Source: Symbiodinium natans (lineage: Eukaryota > Sar > Dinophyceae > Suessiales > Symbiodiniaceae). From it: DNA of 64,000 nucleotides. Location of the stretch: NCBI GenBank assembly GCA_905221605.1, contig CAJNDS010000046.1, positions 62,001-126,000 on the forward strand. The letters are read 5' to 3'. A program made the position numbers and the translations under genes. The notes under the pieces are model-generated. The model worked only from the letters and a program-made list of their open reading frames with translations. It ran no database searches and was not told the origin of the DNA. Numbering within the stretch: position 1 is the stretch's first letter; every line of letters begins with the position of its first letter. This document shows, piece by piece, positions 39,799 through 50,757 of the stretch.

Positions 39799-39897
39799 TC
39801 CGAGGTAGTGGCCAGAACAGAGGATGCCTGGAACACCAGCTGGACACAAGATGAAGTTAAGTTTGTCCCATTGGCAGTTGTCGGCAGAACCGATTGA
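39799..39897 (+). CDS. Exon candidate
   Basis: The frame reads SEVVARTEDAWNTSWTQDEV then KFVPLAVVGRTD to TGA at 39895-39897. A second frame at the 3' end (after TTGGCAG) reads LSAEPIEAQNEDFVEAPSL. The first is preferred. The acceptor may be GGCCAG near 39816. Confidence 0.45.
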   Translation, partial: SEVVARTEDAWNTSWTQDEVKFVPLAVVGRTD

Positions 39898-39946
39898 AGC
39901 ACAGAATGAGGACTTTGTCGAAGCGCCTAGCTTGTAGTGTTATTTT

Positions 39947-40240
39947 TTGGTGTTTAGAGGTTTACCCCGCCCACCCAAACAAAGCTTGCGGGAACAGAAC
40001 TGCACGTACAACTCAGCACACAGACAATGCTTCCAATTGCACAATCTGCCGCGCAGGTCACAGGGCCCAACGGCGCACCCCAGCTTAGTTTCATGTTTTG
40101 TGTCATTCATGGATGGGTTTACGCATTGTTGGCCAGACGTGCTCATCTCAAATGCAGATGTGTCTTGTTTGTTTCCTTTGTGTGCTCCTGAGCGCAGTGC
40201 CGGATTCGAGGCTACAAATCTGAGATTGAGCTGGATGTAG
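39947..40240 (+). CDS. Longer open frame, possibly coding
   Basis: 97 codons, heptad-free, reading SLREQNCTYNSAHRQCFQLH, then VSCFVSFMDGFTHCWPDVLI and FPLCAPERSAGFEATNLR to TAG. The antisense strand is also open (128 codons), so one of the two may be chance. No splice site is certain. Confidence 0.38.
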   Translation: MVFRGLPRPPKQSLREQNCTYNSAHRQCFQLHNLPRRSQGPTAHPSLVSCFVSFMDGFTHCWPDVLISNADVSCLFPLCAPERSAGFEATNLRLSWM

Positions 40241-40843
40241 CGCGTAGCTGTGGGCCAGTGGGTCTTTGCAGGTTTGGGGTTGGGTGGGCGACTAAAGAAC
40301 CACAGCATCTGCAGGAGGAGGAACACTCAGCCCCCAAAACCTTCCTATCTCTGTCGTCGACATGCTGTGGCACACAGCCAATACTGATATTGATCTCCTA
40401 AATGCTGGATACACTGGACCCTAGACCCTCAGATCGCTACAACTTCAACCCTCTGGGTTCAGGGTTTTGTTCGCGCTGCGCACCCGACATCCCTAACAGT
40501 CCTTGGCCCTCCAGCTTAAATCATCCCGATGTTTCTCTCCCGGGCTGTTTAATAAGGGCAGAAATGCACCCAAACCCCAAGCTCTGCAACTTGTGTTGTA
40601 AAGCACTGCTCCTGCGAGCACCTCAACTCCCGAATCTCAACAGGCTCAGCTTTCTTTAGTAGGGGCAGGATCCACTCTGCACCCCGATAGACAAAAGCGT
40701 GGACCATGTTACATGTGTTCTTAGGTGAGTGGTTGTTCTTATTGGTCTTTGACCCATATCATCATCTTGTTTAGTGCCTTCACCATCACTATCACTGTCG
40801 CTATTGCTACTACATCATGCATGCTTAATGTTGGTTTCTGCAG

Positions 40844-40959
40844 TTTCCAAGGAACCCGTCTCGCTCTTTGTTCCGCTTGGTGGCCGATGGCACACGGCGC
40901 TGAACCGCGACGTGGATAGCAAGAGTTCACTAGCAACCACCAAAGGCCCAAACATATGA
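40844..40959 (+). CDS. Exon candidate after TTTCTGCAG
   Basis: Acceptor GTTTCTGCAG|TT. It reads SKEPVSLFVPLGGRWHTALN then RDVDSKSSLATTKGPNI to TGA at 40957-40959, where ATATGAG|GTTTTC could be a donor. The frame is clearly more protein-like than the overlapping ones. Unknown family. Confidence 0.5.
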
Positions 40960-41058
40960 GGTTTTCGAGAAAGGGCTTTGGGCATATATATATATATATA
41001 TGTGCAGCTTTGAATTTGATGTTCAGGGTTTGGGGTGTAGGGTGTAGAGTTGGGGTTT

Positions 41059-41215
41059 GAAAAGGACGCCCTCGAAATCCAAGTCCTAGGTCAAATGCTC
41101 GGCTCGAGCCAGCCCAACTGTGTTCGAGTTACTGCCCAGAAATATGTACAGTTCGTTCGCACCCTTGAGCTTGATGGTTTTTTGCTTGGGTTCAGAAGAG
41201 AGACCCCAAGGGGGT
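41059..41215 (+). CDS. Exon candidate
   Basis: The frame KDALEIQVLGQMLGSSQPNC then VRVTAQKYVQFVRTLELDGF. A shifted frame after TCCTAG (41088) reads VKCSARASPTVFELLPRNMY. One is probably coding. A CCCTAAA array follows. Confidence 0.42.
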
Positions 41216-41352
41216 GTTGGGTGTGGGCCCTAAACCCTAAACCCTAAACCCTATAAACCCTAAACCCTAAAACCCTAAACCCTCCGTGGCCATCCCATGG
41301 ATGTGTAGACATTGGAGACAGCTTGGTTGAACTTTGCTAGCGGTCGTCGTAG

Positions 41353-41459
41353 ACTGGAGAGCTGCAAGCCGCAACAGTTCAAAGACCCACGCTACTCGAC
41401 AACTCTGTGACCAGCATCCTCAAGCCTAAACGTTCACAAGTGCAACAGCGTCCACCGAG
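41353..41459 (+). CDS. Exon with both splice sites, unknown protein
   Basis: Acceptor GTCGTAG|AC; donor CCACCGAG|GTGATG. The 35-codon frame reads TGELQAATVQRPTLLDNSVT then SILKPKRSQVQQRPP. Phase 0 in, 2 out. It is polar with a basic C-terminal half. No family is recognised. Confidence 0.62.
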
Positions 41460-41934
41460 GTGATGTCTTCAATCAGGTTTGGCTCAAGGCTGCGTGGCAT
41501 GTGGGTGTTGAGGGCTCCGTAGCACACAGGGCTCTACGAACCCTCAAGCCTGATTCCTAAACCCTAAGCGGCGCTGGCTTTTGTCGTGCTTTCGGGTTCA
41601 GCTGGCGAGCCCGCATTGCGAGGCCTAAGGGGGTTAGGGCGGGTTTAGCTTAGGGTTTAGACTTCAGTTTAGGTGTTGCGGTTCGGGGGTCCAGGGCTTT
41701 GCTTCAACCGCGCCTGTTCCAAGCCTGATGCTTTACTTTCTTCCCCATTGAAGGCAGGGTGCAGGCACAGGGATGCTTCTAGGCGTCAGATGTAGACTCA
41801 TAGCGTTTCGCAGCAGCTAGAGTCAAGGCACCCGTTTCACCCAGGTGCACCTAGCTAAGCCCGAAACCCTAAACTGCACTCCCTACACCCTGAAACCCTA
41901 TCCCCTGCGCACGGCTCTTCCTGCGTGGCGCCAG

Positions 41935-41985
41935 GTTGTGGAAGTGGATGACTATCGAAGGCACGACTGGGTGGCCGGCTCAGGG
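41935..41985 (+). CDS. Exon with consensus donor
   Basis: Acceptor GGCGCCAG|GT; donor TCAGGG|GTATGT. It encodes VVEVDDYRRHDWVAGSG, 17 codons, phase 0 at both ends. It joins in phase to 42093 across a 107-base intron. No family is recognised. Confidence 0.7.
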
Positions 41986-42092
41986 GTATGTCAATGCCTC
42001 CACCGAGTCTGAAGGCCTTCAGCCCCCGATAGACCTTCAGATGCTTCTTACATTGTTCCGTAAAAGGATGTTGTTTTCAACTCCGAGCCCAG

Positions 42093-42151
42093 ATCGTGAA
42101 AGTGGATCCGGACTCGGTCTTCTTTCCCAGCAGGGCGCTCGGAGGGCTAAG
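42093..42151 (+). CDS. Exon following 41935-41985
   Basis: Acceptor GAGCCCAG|AT; donor GGCTAAG|GTTCTT. It encodes IVKVDPDSVFFPSRALGGLR. Phase 0 in, 2 out, so it continues the frame VVEVDDY...AGSG-IVKVDPD. The repeated V-x-V-D-D/P pattern is notable. The product is unknown. Confidence 0.65.
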
Positions 42152-42766
42152 GTTCTTGAGGTCTTTCCCTTCCCGCATTCCCCCCCCTTCCGGCCCCTTC
42201 CCCCCCCCCTTCCCCTTCCCCCTGTCTCGCCTCACATAGTGTCTGCGCACTACTTCGGGATGCACATGAAAAGTGGAACCAAGGGCTTTGGGGTGGGGCT
42301 TAAATACCTGAACCTGAAACGCTGACCTAAATCCCTAAACAGGCTGGACCCTGACCCGGAACCCTGCATCCACTGACCATTCATGTCTTGTCCTTGGAGG
42401 CCACCAAGAGACCTCTCCCCAAACCCCAAAACACCAAACCCGGAAGCCGTTTAAGTGGGAGTCGGTTGTCTACTTCAGTACTCTATCTCATCATTTACAG
42501 GTGCCCACCTGTAGATATCCTGCATCCGAGCTCCTGTTGTATAGTTCACGACTGCAACAAACTAGAAACAGTAGTTTATAACAGTTATAAACTCACAACA
42601 ATAGCAATGCTCAAACTCTAGCAGAATTAGCAATAACCAATGGTCATAGTTCTACTCATCAGAATGGTCATACCCACACCTTAAAACCCTAAACCCACCC
42701 CACCCCCGAAAAACTCCAAACCCTAAACCCCAAACCCTAACGCCCCCCCCCCCCCGTTTAAAGAAG

Positions 42767-42850
42767 ACAAGAGCAACTCTGCATGCCGCCCAGAGCGCCT
42801 CAAACAAGTGATCGGACGGCGGTCGCCGCACCTTGGCCAAAGTGACCTTA
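42767..42850 (+). CDS. Basic exon candidate
   Basis: The frame reads KSNSACRPERLKQVIGRRSP then HLGQSDL and runs to the heptad array at 42848. It follows a C run (42743-42755). The acceptor is weak. Confidence 0.42.
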
Positions 42851-43181
42851 GGGTTTAGGGTTTTAAGGTTTAGGGTTTTAGGGTTTAGGGTTTTAAGGGT
42901 TTGGGGTTTTAGAGTTTTAGGGTTTTAGGGTTCGGGGTGAAACCCTCTACGCAAGCTGGATTAGGAGATGTGGTGTTTTGGGTTTAGGGGTTGTTCAAAG
43001 GGCCACTTGAGGGATGCAATCAAAAACCTTCACCCCAGTCACCCCAACTTCTCAAACCCTGAGGCCAGCGTCCTGAACCTTAAGCCCTCCCCCTGCGCCC
43101 TGAACCCTCAGCCCTCTCCCTTGGCCCTAAAGCCCTGTAAGCGCGCTGGCTTGAGTTTGGGTTCAGGGTGTGGGGTTGCAG

Positions 43182-43277
43182 GTGTCGGTCTTGGTGCAAT
43201 TTACAATCTAGACTTCGAGGAGGAGGCGAAACACAATGAAAAGCCCGTTCTCAGCGCACCTTTCACGAGGCTTCCAG
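43182..43277 (+). CDS. Exon, unknown protein
   Basis: Acceptor GGGTTGCAG|GT; donor CTTCCAG|GC (GC donor). The 31 codons read GLGAIYNLDFEEEAKHNEKP then VLSAPFTRLP. Phase 1 in, 1 out. GC-rich and distinct from flanking heptad DNA. Confidence 0.62.
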
Positions 43278-44082
43278 GCGCCTTGAGTCATCACCATACC
43301 TTCAAAACCCAGAATCCAACACTCTGACCCCTAAAATAAAATTTTGGGAACCCTGCTGCCCGAGAAACGAGATTATTCCGTAGAGCTTCGAGTCCAACCT
43401 CCCATGCTTGTTCCAGTAGTTTTGAGATCTCGACCAGTGGCCACGAAAGTATAGGGCTTACCAGAAGTCCCATGAGGCCTCACTGGCTGATCCCTAAAGT
43501 GTCCCAACCCTACGTGGCGACTTTGAAACTCGAAGCACCCAAAGCTCAGGGTTTAGGGTTTATTTATGTTGGTGCAGGGTTGTATACAAGGCCTTGATGA
43601 CAACCTCGTTAGGCTTGTAGCGAAAGCCGTGACATGGCACGGCTTGGCATCGCGACCAGTCTGCAACAAACTGGGGGCAACCGTCGACATATGTCAATCG
43701 AGTTACCCTAAAACCTAAACCCTGGCACGTGATGAACGCAAGGAGTAAGGGCGCCCATCTGTCAATCCACTCGTTCACTGTTACGGCGGGCTCTTGGTAA
43801 CACAAGCCGCCGTGTGAAGGGTTACCCGAAACACAACCCTCTCGCAATCTCCGGCGTCCTGCGCCATACTTCATCCACCCGCTAAAGCATGCCCTAAGCC
43901 CTATGAATCCTCAACACCTTCGCCCCTCTAAAGCTACACCCTAAACCCCAAGAGCCATGTAGGATAGCCTAAGACCTGAACAAACCCCACCACTTGGGGA
44001 ACCGGAGGTCTATAGGGTTTAGGGTTTAGGGTTTAGGGTTTAGGGTTTAGGGGGGCAAAGTTTCAACGAACTCCACCCACAG

Positions 44083-44124
44083 AGGCTCAGCGGCGTCCAC
44101 ACCATGGGTCCTGAGCCGCCGAAG
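44083..44124 (+). CDS. Short exon candidate
   Basis: Acceptor CACCCACAG|AG; donor CCGAAG|GTGGCT. It encodes RLSGVHTMGPEPPK, phase 0. A TTTTTTGTTGTTGAGGGTTCC direct repeat follows (44157-44220). Confidence 0.45.
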
Positions 44125-44439
44125 GTGGCTAATCCGAGTCGTTTCATGTGTTGCTTATTTTTTGTTGTTGAGGGTTCCTTTTTTTTTTAATTTTTTGTTG
44201 TTGAGGGTTCCTTTTTTTTGCAGGTCTTGGGGGTTCAGGATTTATGGTGTCAGGTGAGAGTTTTGTGTTTTTGTTGGTTTGGGTTGTCGGTTGCTGCAGT
44301 TTTTCGGGTTGTCGGGTTGAAGCACCCGGATTGCACTGACTAGGACCTACAAAAGCCCTACGAGCAAGCGCACGGCCCAGAGCTCTTGCCACAAAACGTC
44401 TTCCTTGAGGCTCCCTAAGGCTTCTGAATAGGGTTTAGG

Positions 44440-44525
44440 GTTTAGGGTTTAGGGTTTACGGTTTAGGGTTTAGGGTTTAGGGTTTAGGGTTAGGGTTTAG
44501 GGTTTAGGGTTTAGGGTTTAACGTT
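44440..44525. repeat. TTTAGGG array
   Basis: About eleven units with single-base variants (TTTACGG, TTAGGG). Confidence 0.92.
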
Positions 44526-44618
44526 TAGGGATGTGGGTTCCCTTAAACGGAGTTTTCTTGGGGCTGTCTCAAGCTGGCGACCTTCAAGATGGAGCTTCAA
44601 CCTGTGTCAACCTGTGCA

Positions 44619-44866
44619 GTAAGAGACATGGTGGTGGAACGATTGCGAGGCGGCAGAGCAAGAGCAAGACTCCGTCTGCCTTGAAAAGGGGCGGTAAGCG
44701 AACGACCGATGGCCTGCTGATTTCGGAAGATGCGCGGACGCCACTCCAGACGAGGAGGATTATTGCTTCATGGCTGGCGCGAGTGTCGAGCCTGATCGTC
44801 CAGACGTCATCCTCTGAGAGACAAGGAGGTGGCATTCTGGGTTCAGGGTGTTCAAGTTGGAGTTAA
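44619..44866 (+). CDS. Coding-like region with unresolved frame
   Basis: After CTGTGCAG one frame reads SKRHGGGTIARRQSKSKTPS and stays open to TAA. Another is acidic (ATPDEEDYCFMAGASVEPDR) and ends TGA near 44815. A GTAAGC donor-like site lies at 44694. Probably one or two exons here; the frame is not decided. Confidence 0.38.
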
Positions 44867-45180
44867 GGATCTAGCTTAGGTTTTCAGGCTTCGGGTTCAA
44901 GCTCGAAGCCTAGAGCTTGGTGTGTCTTGAGCCCTCGAGCATCAGGGTGTTTGTTCAAGGTTTAGGCCCCTAGAAAACTTTAGAGATTGGGACTCCCAAG
45001 TACCTCAAAACTCCAAGGCCCAAGCACAAGCAGCCCTTGAAATCCTCAACCCTCGATTCTGACCCCTCCAACAACCCTCAACATCCTCAAGTCCAAACTC
45101 TCTACCGCCCCCCCCCCCCCCCCCCCCTTCCTCCCAAAACCCAAACCTACACTTCCTCTACCAGAAAAAAAAACTCGAAA

Positions 45181-45243
45181 CCCCAAAACCCCAAAACCCC
45201 AAAACCCCAAAACCCCAAAACCCCAAAACCCCAAAACCCCAAA
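45181..45243. repeat. CCCCAAAA octamer array
   Basis: About eight CCCCAAAA units. The unit equals the telomere repeat of hypotrich ciliates in the opposite strand (TTTTGGGG), here inside a chromosome full of TTTAGGG-type repeats. A C run and heptad variants are adjacent. Confidence 0.95.
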
Positions 45244-45250
45244 CCCTGCC

Positions 45251-45298
45251 TGTGCTGAGTTGGACTGCAAGTACTGCAAGCCTCAGCCTCGGAACTCA
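45251..45298 (+). CDS. Short Cys-rich exon candidate
   Basis: It reads CAELDCKYCKPQPRNS. C-x4-C-x2-C could be part of a zinc-binding motif. Acceptor not evident. It is separated from the octamer array by only a few bases. Confidence 0.4.
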
Positions 45299-46879
45299 GG
45301 GCTAAGGGTTTAGGGTTTAGGGTTTAGGATTTAGGGTTTAGGGTCGCCTCGGCTACTTGTATATAGAGAATTTTACGGTTCAGTTCCTAGGAGGTGGGGC
45401 TTAGGAGGAGTGCACGGGCTTGGGATTGGCACAGGGCGCTTCGTAGCTCTCGGTGGGTTTTTAGGATCAGCCCTCTAAACCCGAATCCCTAAATTGTTTT
45501 GGGAAGCTGTCGCCACGCAGAACTTAAGAATCCTAAGCTTGGTCTTACGAGAAACGAGGCAAGAACTTGGGGGCGTGGTCTTTGAGGGTCTGCTTGACCC
45601 CCCTAAATCTTAAATCTGGGTTTAGGGCTTCTAGAACCTTTCAGGATTTAGGGTTTTAGAAGGGGCCTCTTGGGTGTTCGGGGGCTTATGGGGCCGAAGT
45701 GGGATTATTGGAGCTCTGAAACACACTGAACTTACGCCCTGAACCCCTAAACCCCGCAGCGTCACTGGACTTAGCCCCGGAGAGCCAAAGCCCCCGGCCC
45801 AGCCTTCTCCTTGCAGCTCAATGATTCAAGCCCCTGTTTAGGAGGGAGGGTTTGAGGGTTCAAAAAGGGGTCCCCAGAACTTGCATGAACCGAGGCAACC
45901 CTGAGCACAGGATCCCGAGCAGCCCATTCCTTAACTTTCTTTACGCGGAATCAAGCATTAGAGGAATCACCTCAGCAATGCAAAGCTCGACTTCTTCAAC
46001 AACATGCAGAGCAGCCGAGCTAAACCCTTCAACCCTAACCCCTAAACCCTGAACCCTAAACCCTAAACCCCTAAACCTTCCTCCGAAGTGTCCAGGAAGC
46101 AGGGCTTTACGGACCAGCCCTGCGCCTCGCATGTGCATTGGCTGCAGTCCCAAGGCTGGCTGGGTTTTGGGGGGTTGGGGTTTCGGGTTTCTAGGGGCTA
46201 GGGTTTGAGGCTTTAGGGTTTAGGGTTTAGGCTTTAGGTTTAAGTGTTTAGGGTTTAGGAAATAGGGTTCAAGGTTTTGATTTTCGTGCAAAGTTTGGGG
46301 TTTGAGTTTAGGGTTTGGCTGTGAGGTTCTCAGGTGGTGGAAGTGGGTTTGTTTTGGGCTTAAGTCTGCTAGCAGTTTGGGGTTTAGCATGGGGCGTTGG
46401 GGTGGCTTTAAGGTCCAAAGCTTGCTGCACAGACTCAGACTGCCTTTGGAAGCGCTGTGATCTGACAGCAACCTCTAGCCCTTTGTTCCTTGACTTGCTC
46501 TCGGGCAAAAGCTAGGACCATCTTCGAACAGCTTTGTGAGGAGCAAACGTGTTGAAGCAATGCCACCGGCGCACTTTCCAAGCACTTGAGCCTGATATCG
46601 TGAATGGAAAGCCACTATCCCAACCTCAAGGAAAATGAGTCTTAGAAGCGAAAGCCAGAAACCCTAAATGCGTGGAAGCCCTCTGCACGTTTAGGGTTTC
46701 GGGGTACGGAGAACCTGAAGCTTACAAACCCCTTATCTGTCAAGCCCGAGAGTGGCCAGGGCACACCTGCCGGGATGCTTTGATGTCTGTGGCAAGGCTC
46801 GGGGGTCCCATTTTCTGAGTGACGCCTTAGGATTTGTGAGGTTTTGGCAGGGCTGTGCATGCGTGTACCTTTAATGTGT

Positions 46880-47010
46880 ATATGCATGTACAATACATAC
46901 ATATATATATATATCTATGTACATATAAGATATATATGTGCATCATTTATTTTTGCATTTACTTATTTATTCATTTTGCATGTGTGTATTTATTCAATAC
47001 TCTATATTCT
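46880..47010. repeat. AT-rich low-complexity DNA
   Basis: TATATATA runs and ATTTATTTATT DNA. A + frame crossing it encodes only Tyr/Ile-rich sequence and is not counted before 47098. Confidence 0.7.
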
Positions 47011-47097
47011 ACGTGTAGCTGCCGTTCCATTCCTTGTTCACTGATTGGGTCTTTGGGTCTGTGGTGGGCTTGCGCTGGGGGTTTGGGGCTGCCAAAG

Positions 47098-47208
47098 GTA
47101 CAAGTTACTAGCAGGGCTTGCAAGGCGTTGATTCAAGAAGCTGTGCGGGCCGCTGGCATTCGGAGTCTTCAGAACCTTCAGTCGTTTTTCAGAAGAAGGA
47201 ACTCCTAG
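47098..47208 (+). CDS. Terminal exon, basic C-terminus
   Basis: Possible acceptor GCCAAAG|GT; stop TAG at 47206-47208. It reads VQVTSRACKALIQEAVRAAG then IRSLQNLQSFFRRRNS. An amphipathic helix followed by an Arg-rich tail. The start could be slightly downstream (ACTAG|CA). No family is recognised. Confidence 0.52.
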   Translation, partial: VQVTSRACKALIQEAVRAAGIRSLQNLQSFFRRRNS

Positions 47209-47390
47209 TTCTTCTCACACCCAAGCCCCGAGTCCAAGCCTCGAAGCCCGTGTGAGGCCCCCATGCCCTAAACCCATACCCTACAATACCTTCCCCCCCC
47301 AAAACCCTAAACCCTACACCCTAAATCCTAAACCCTAAACCCACCCCAAGACCCCAAACCCCGAGTACCCCAAAAAGGGGGCAATACATG

Positions 47391-47467
47391 GAACCAACAA
47401 GGCGCCCCAACAGCTGCGAGTGCTTGCGCAGGCCTACTCCGGTGGACTGCGACTGCACGGTTCCCGA
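47391..47467 (+). CDS. Exon, GC-rich codons
   Basis: After CAACAAG|GC it reads APQQLRVLAQAYSGGLRLHG then SRF before GATTCAG|GG. The Y-S-G-G sequence recalls ABC-transporter signatures of the ABCA class, but without Walker motifs nearby this is not a claim of function. Confidence 0.52.
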
Positions 47468-47901
47468 TTCAGGGTTTTCGTGTGGGTATGGGGCTTGGGG
47501 TGAACGGTTTGTAGGGTTTCTAGGATTTTAGGACCGTTTTAGGGTTTAGGGTTTGGTGCTTTTCAGGATGCAGGGCCTAGGCACGGTTCCCGAATTGGGT
47601 TTTTTTTGTGGGTTTGGGGCGTGAGGTTTTAGCGGTCTTTGGGTTTTTAATGGGGCTTCTAGGGCTTGGGGTGCTGGCCGTGGGGTTAGTTCTTGTACTC
47701 CAGGGTTTGGGGTCGCAAGAGTGGTCCATAGGGGTTTTGGGGTCAGGGCCTCAGAGCCGTTCAGAAGAGAACCGAAGCCCTAAACCCACACGAAACCCAC
47801 AACCCGAACTCGGGGGGTCTACGGTTTTGGGTTTAGGGTCCTAGGCTTTGCAGATGTATGGCAAACAGAGCAGAAGTAATGGTACAAGCTTTGGTTGGCA
47901 G

Positions 47902-47949
47902 ATTGTGGACGAAAGTATCTATCACGTACCCTGCAAAGCCTGTCTGTGT
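47902..47949 (+). CDS. Short Cys-rich exon candidate
   Basis: Acceptor GGTTGGCAG|AT; donor CTGTGT|GTTTTA. It encodes IVDESIYHVPCKACLC. C-x2-C-x-C may bind metal. Phase 0 at both ends. Confidence 0.48.
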
Positions 47950-47981
47950 GTTTTAGGGTTTAGAGTACCTGTGTGAGCGCT

Positions 47982-48045
47982 CGAGTGCTCGAGGCCAATG
48001 CAACGACTTCGCCTGCGACCTTCCCAGCGACCAGGCACACTGCTG
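47982..48045 (+). CDS. Exon candidate, frame in doubt
   Basis: After GCTCGAG one frame reads QCNDFACDLPSDQAHCCL (cysteine-rich); another reads ANATTSPATFPATRHTAAFD and ends at a GTATGT donor-like site (48069). Both are plausible. Confidence 0.38.
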
Positions 48046-48765
48046 CCTTTGACTATGTAGCTTTCATCCGTATGTGCCTTGAACTCTGAAACTTGGGCCT
48101 ACGAGGACTTGAACTTAGAGGCGTCGGGTGTATGACTGCATGACCTTCGACAACTCTAGAGTTGCGTAGATAGCTCGATGGATTCGAGTAGGCTAGGATG
48201 CCGACGAGACGAGTGTTTGGGAAGTCTTGAGAGGAAATCGTGTCTCTGAACCTCCATCCTACTCGCTATTTCAGTCCAGTCAGAAGCACTACCGTTACTA
48301 AGCCCTAGAAACCTAAACGCTAAACCCAAAACCCCAAGAGTAAACCGTAGGGTTTGGGGTAGCAGCCCGGGCTCCGCCGGCATCGCGTCAGATCAGGCTG
48401 CGTAGCATCGGCAATGCGCCCCGTGCGAATTTCAGCTGAGCTTCAAAAGTTTAGGGTTTAGGGTTTAGGGTTTAGGGCTACTTTTTGGTTTCTAAAGGGC
48501 TTCGGAGTTTAGAGGGCAGAGGTTTGGAGATCGCTAGCTTTAAGCTCTGAAAGCCCCTGACCGACCTTCCGGGACTACTTCTTTAGCCCGCCCCCTCCCC
48601 CAGAGCCTAAACCTTCCAAACTAAGGCGCCAGAACTGGCATCCCCTGCAAGCCCCAAATCTTGAGGCGCAGTGGCTCCGAGCCCTCCAAAATTTCAAAAG
48701 CTTTAAACGTCCTCAAGCTCGCTCTCAAGCCCTATAAACCCTAAGGCCCCACACCCGACTCCCCC

Positions 48766-48891
48766 ATGCCGCTGCGCGCTTTGGGCGTCTTCCTGGCTCC
48801 GGCCGCCGCGGCGGCGGCGGCCGTGCTCGACTGCGGGGCCTGGCGCGTGCACCAGCTGCTTGGGCACATAAGGCATCGAGGCCTTGACATG
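48766..48891 (+). CDS. First exon with signal peptide, probably of the hydrolase gene
   Basis: ATG at 48766; suggested donor GACATG|GTTTAG. It encodes MPLRALGVFLAPAAAAAAAV then LDCGAWRVHQLLGHI. A basic n-region and an Ala-rich hydrophobic core predict a secretory or plastid-targeting leader. It lies 2 kb upstream of the first hydrolase exons on the same strand, but linkage is inferred. Confidence 0.58.
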
Positions 48892-49542
48892 GTTTAGGGC
48901 TTAGGGGTTAGGGGTATGGGGTATAGGGTTTAGGGCTTTGTTAGGTTTCTAGGGGCTTAGGGTATAGGATTGAGTGAGGGCGCAAAAGAGGGTGCAGGAG
49001 TGGTTTGTTGTACGATTCTGCAAGTACTCGTCTGTAACATGGTGTCTCAGAGTTGGAGGGCCTCACCCTACCAACCCCAAACCCCCAAACCGCAACCCAA
49101 AGAAAACCCAAATCCTACAACATACCCAAAACCCGAAGCCCTGAATCCAATATCAGGCTCGGCTTTTCGGGGATTTAAGGCTGCAGGGGCATAGGGTAGA
49201 GGCTCGCATAGGGCATAGGGTTGATGGTTTCTGGACCGTTCCCACTTTTGGTTCAAACGATTGAATATGTAGAATGATTTGTTGGGAGGGTCTATGACCA
49301 ACCTTAACGCAGAGGTTTTGGGGTTTAGGCTTCATAGCCTTTCTACCTTAGGCGTTTGTACGGTTTGCAGGCTTTGCAGTGAGGCTCTCGAAACCCTAAA
49401 CCCTGCAACTTACAAACCCTATGAATCCTATAAACCCTACACCCTACATGGATTGAGAAGGTCAGGAGCCTGGGCATGGGTCTGAAGCAGATGGTAGCAA
49501 CATAGGCTCAGGGTGACTTGGTTCTGACGTTTAGGGATTAGT

Positions 49543-49662
49543 CTAGGATGCCCAGTAGTGCCCTTATTCCTTTTTGGGGGGGCTCAGGTTACCGGTTCCC
49601 TTATAAACCCCTTTAGACAAAAAAGGGTACCCTTTTTCATCCTGGGTTACTGAGCAGCCTAG
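49543..49662. mobile_element. Family B palindromic element, copy 3
   Basis: The ends CTAGGATGCCCAGTA and TTACTGAGCAGCCTAG are complementary. The interior has CCCTTATTCC, a T/G run and CAGGTTACCGGTTCCC, where the usual GGTTTAGG is replaced. It is 120 bases and non-coding. Confidence 0.83.
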
Positions 49663-49734
49663 TAGTGTCAGGGCTTAGTGTGTTGGGATTCAGGGTTTCA
49701 GGTTGCGGGTGGCGGGCTCGAACGTTTAGGGTTC

Positions 49735-49785
49735 AGGGTTCAGGGTTCAGGGTTTAGGGTTTAGGGTTTAGGGTTTAGGGTTTAA
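49735..49785. repeat. TTCAGGG to TTTAGGG array
   Basis: Three TTCAGGG units then about five TTTAGGG units, ending nine bases before the exon acceptor at 49793. Confidence 0.9.
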
Positions 49786-49793
49786 ACCTGCAG

Positions 49794-49894
49794 GGTTGGT
49801 TTGGCCACTTCTCACCGAAGTGTCAGGATTTGCCGCGCTATGCTCTTGCCAGAAGCTCCTTTGGCTTTAGGAGCACACGTCGTCGTATTCCAAG
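49794..49894 (+). CDS. Exon candidate of the hydrolase locus
   Basis: Acceptor ACCTGCAG|GG. It reads WFGHFSPKCQDLPRYALARS then SFGFRSTRRRIP before CCAAGG|GGTGAT. Basic and GC-rich. It could lie between the leader exon and 50758. Not recognisable by motif. Confidence 0.4.
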
Positions 49895-50274
49895 GGGTGA
49901 TATAGAGGCTTATGGAAACTGATCCTCCCCCAATACGTCGTTTAGGAATCTGAGGATAATCTGAGCCCACTCTTGTAGGTTCCCTTCTCAAAGGGGTTGC
50001 TTACGGCGAAGGTCTTGGCCTAGGGACTTTTGTGTCTTGAGTGGTTAATTAACCCTTGGTGTTGCGACAATAAGGCTGGAGCTTGGTCAGATGTCAAATT
50101 ACCAGCGCGAGCCCCGGACGACTGAATTGATGTGCTTGTTTTGAGTTGATTTGTGTGCATTTTCGTAATGGGTTGGACAGGGTTGCGTGGGTTCTGGGTT
50201 TGGTGGGCAGGTAGAGACTTTTTCTCACTGCGGATGTACAGCCTATGGTTGGAGTTCATTCATCTTCACCCTAA

Positions 50275-50312
50275 ACCCTAAACCCTAAACCCTAAACCCT
50301 GAACCCTAAACC
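50275..50312. repeat. CCCTAAA array
   Basis: Five units; a second array lies at 50416-50462, in the same intron as the exon at 50758. Confidence 0.88.
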
Positions 50313-50757
50313 CCTGTAAAGCCCGTGGACAGGTTTTGGTAGGACTCCTCAACCACGGAGTGGTCCCCAATCATCCCATGCCTTGGCCGGTTTATGCTGT
50401 TTATCTCGGGTTTGCTAAACCCTAAACCCTAAACCCTAAACCCTAAACCCTAAACCCTAAAGGGTTAGTTGGGGGTTAGGGCTTAATTGGTAAGGGCTTT
50501 TTTGCGCGGGTTTGGGGTTTAGGGCGAGGCCTGGTGTCATCGTTTGATGCGACCTGCCCACAGACGGAAACATCGAGACAAAAACAAGCCCATCCCCCAA
50601 AAAGATTAAAACTCTAAACCCCAAGCCCTAAACCCTACTTTGGCTTTTTTTAAACCAAACCCATCTCCCTAAAAGCCTGTAAATCCTAAGCCTCGGACTG
50701 CCCTAAGCCTTGCGACTGCCCATTCCCGCATGGCAATCAATCTCTCTTTCTCAACAG

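Noticed and set aside
39940-40326. Minus-strand open frame of 128 codons
   Set aside because: No splice signals and no recognisable motif. The + strand carries better candidates, and all secure exons are +.
46855-47097. N-terminal part of a 117-codon + frame before 47098
   Set aside because: It is Tyr/Ile-rich translation of TATATA and ATTTATTT DNA. Only the 3' part (47098-47208) looks coding.
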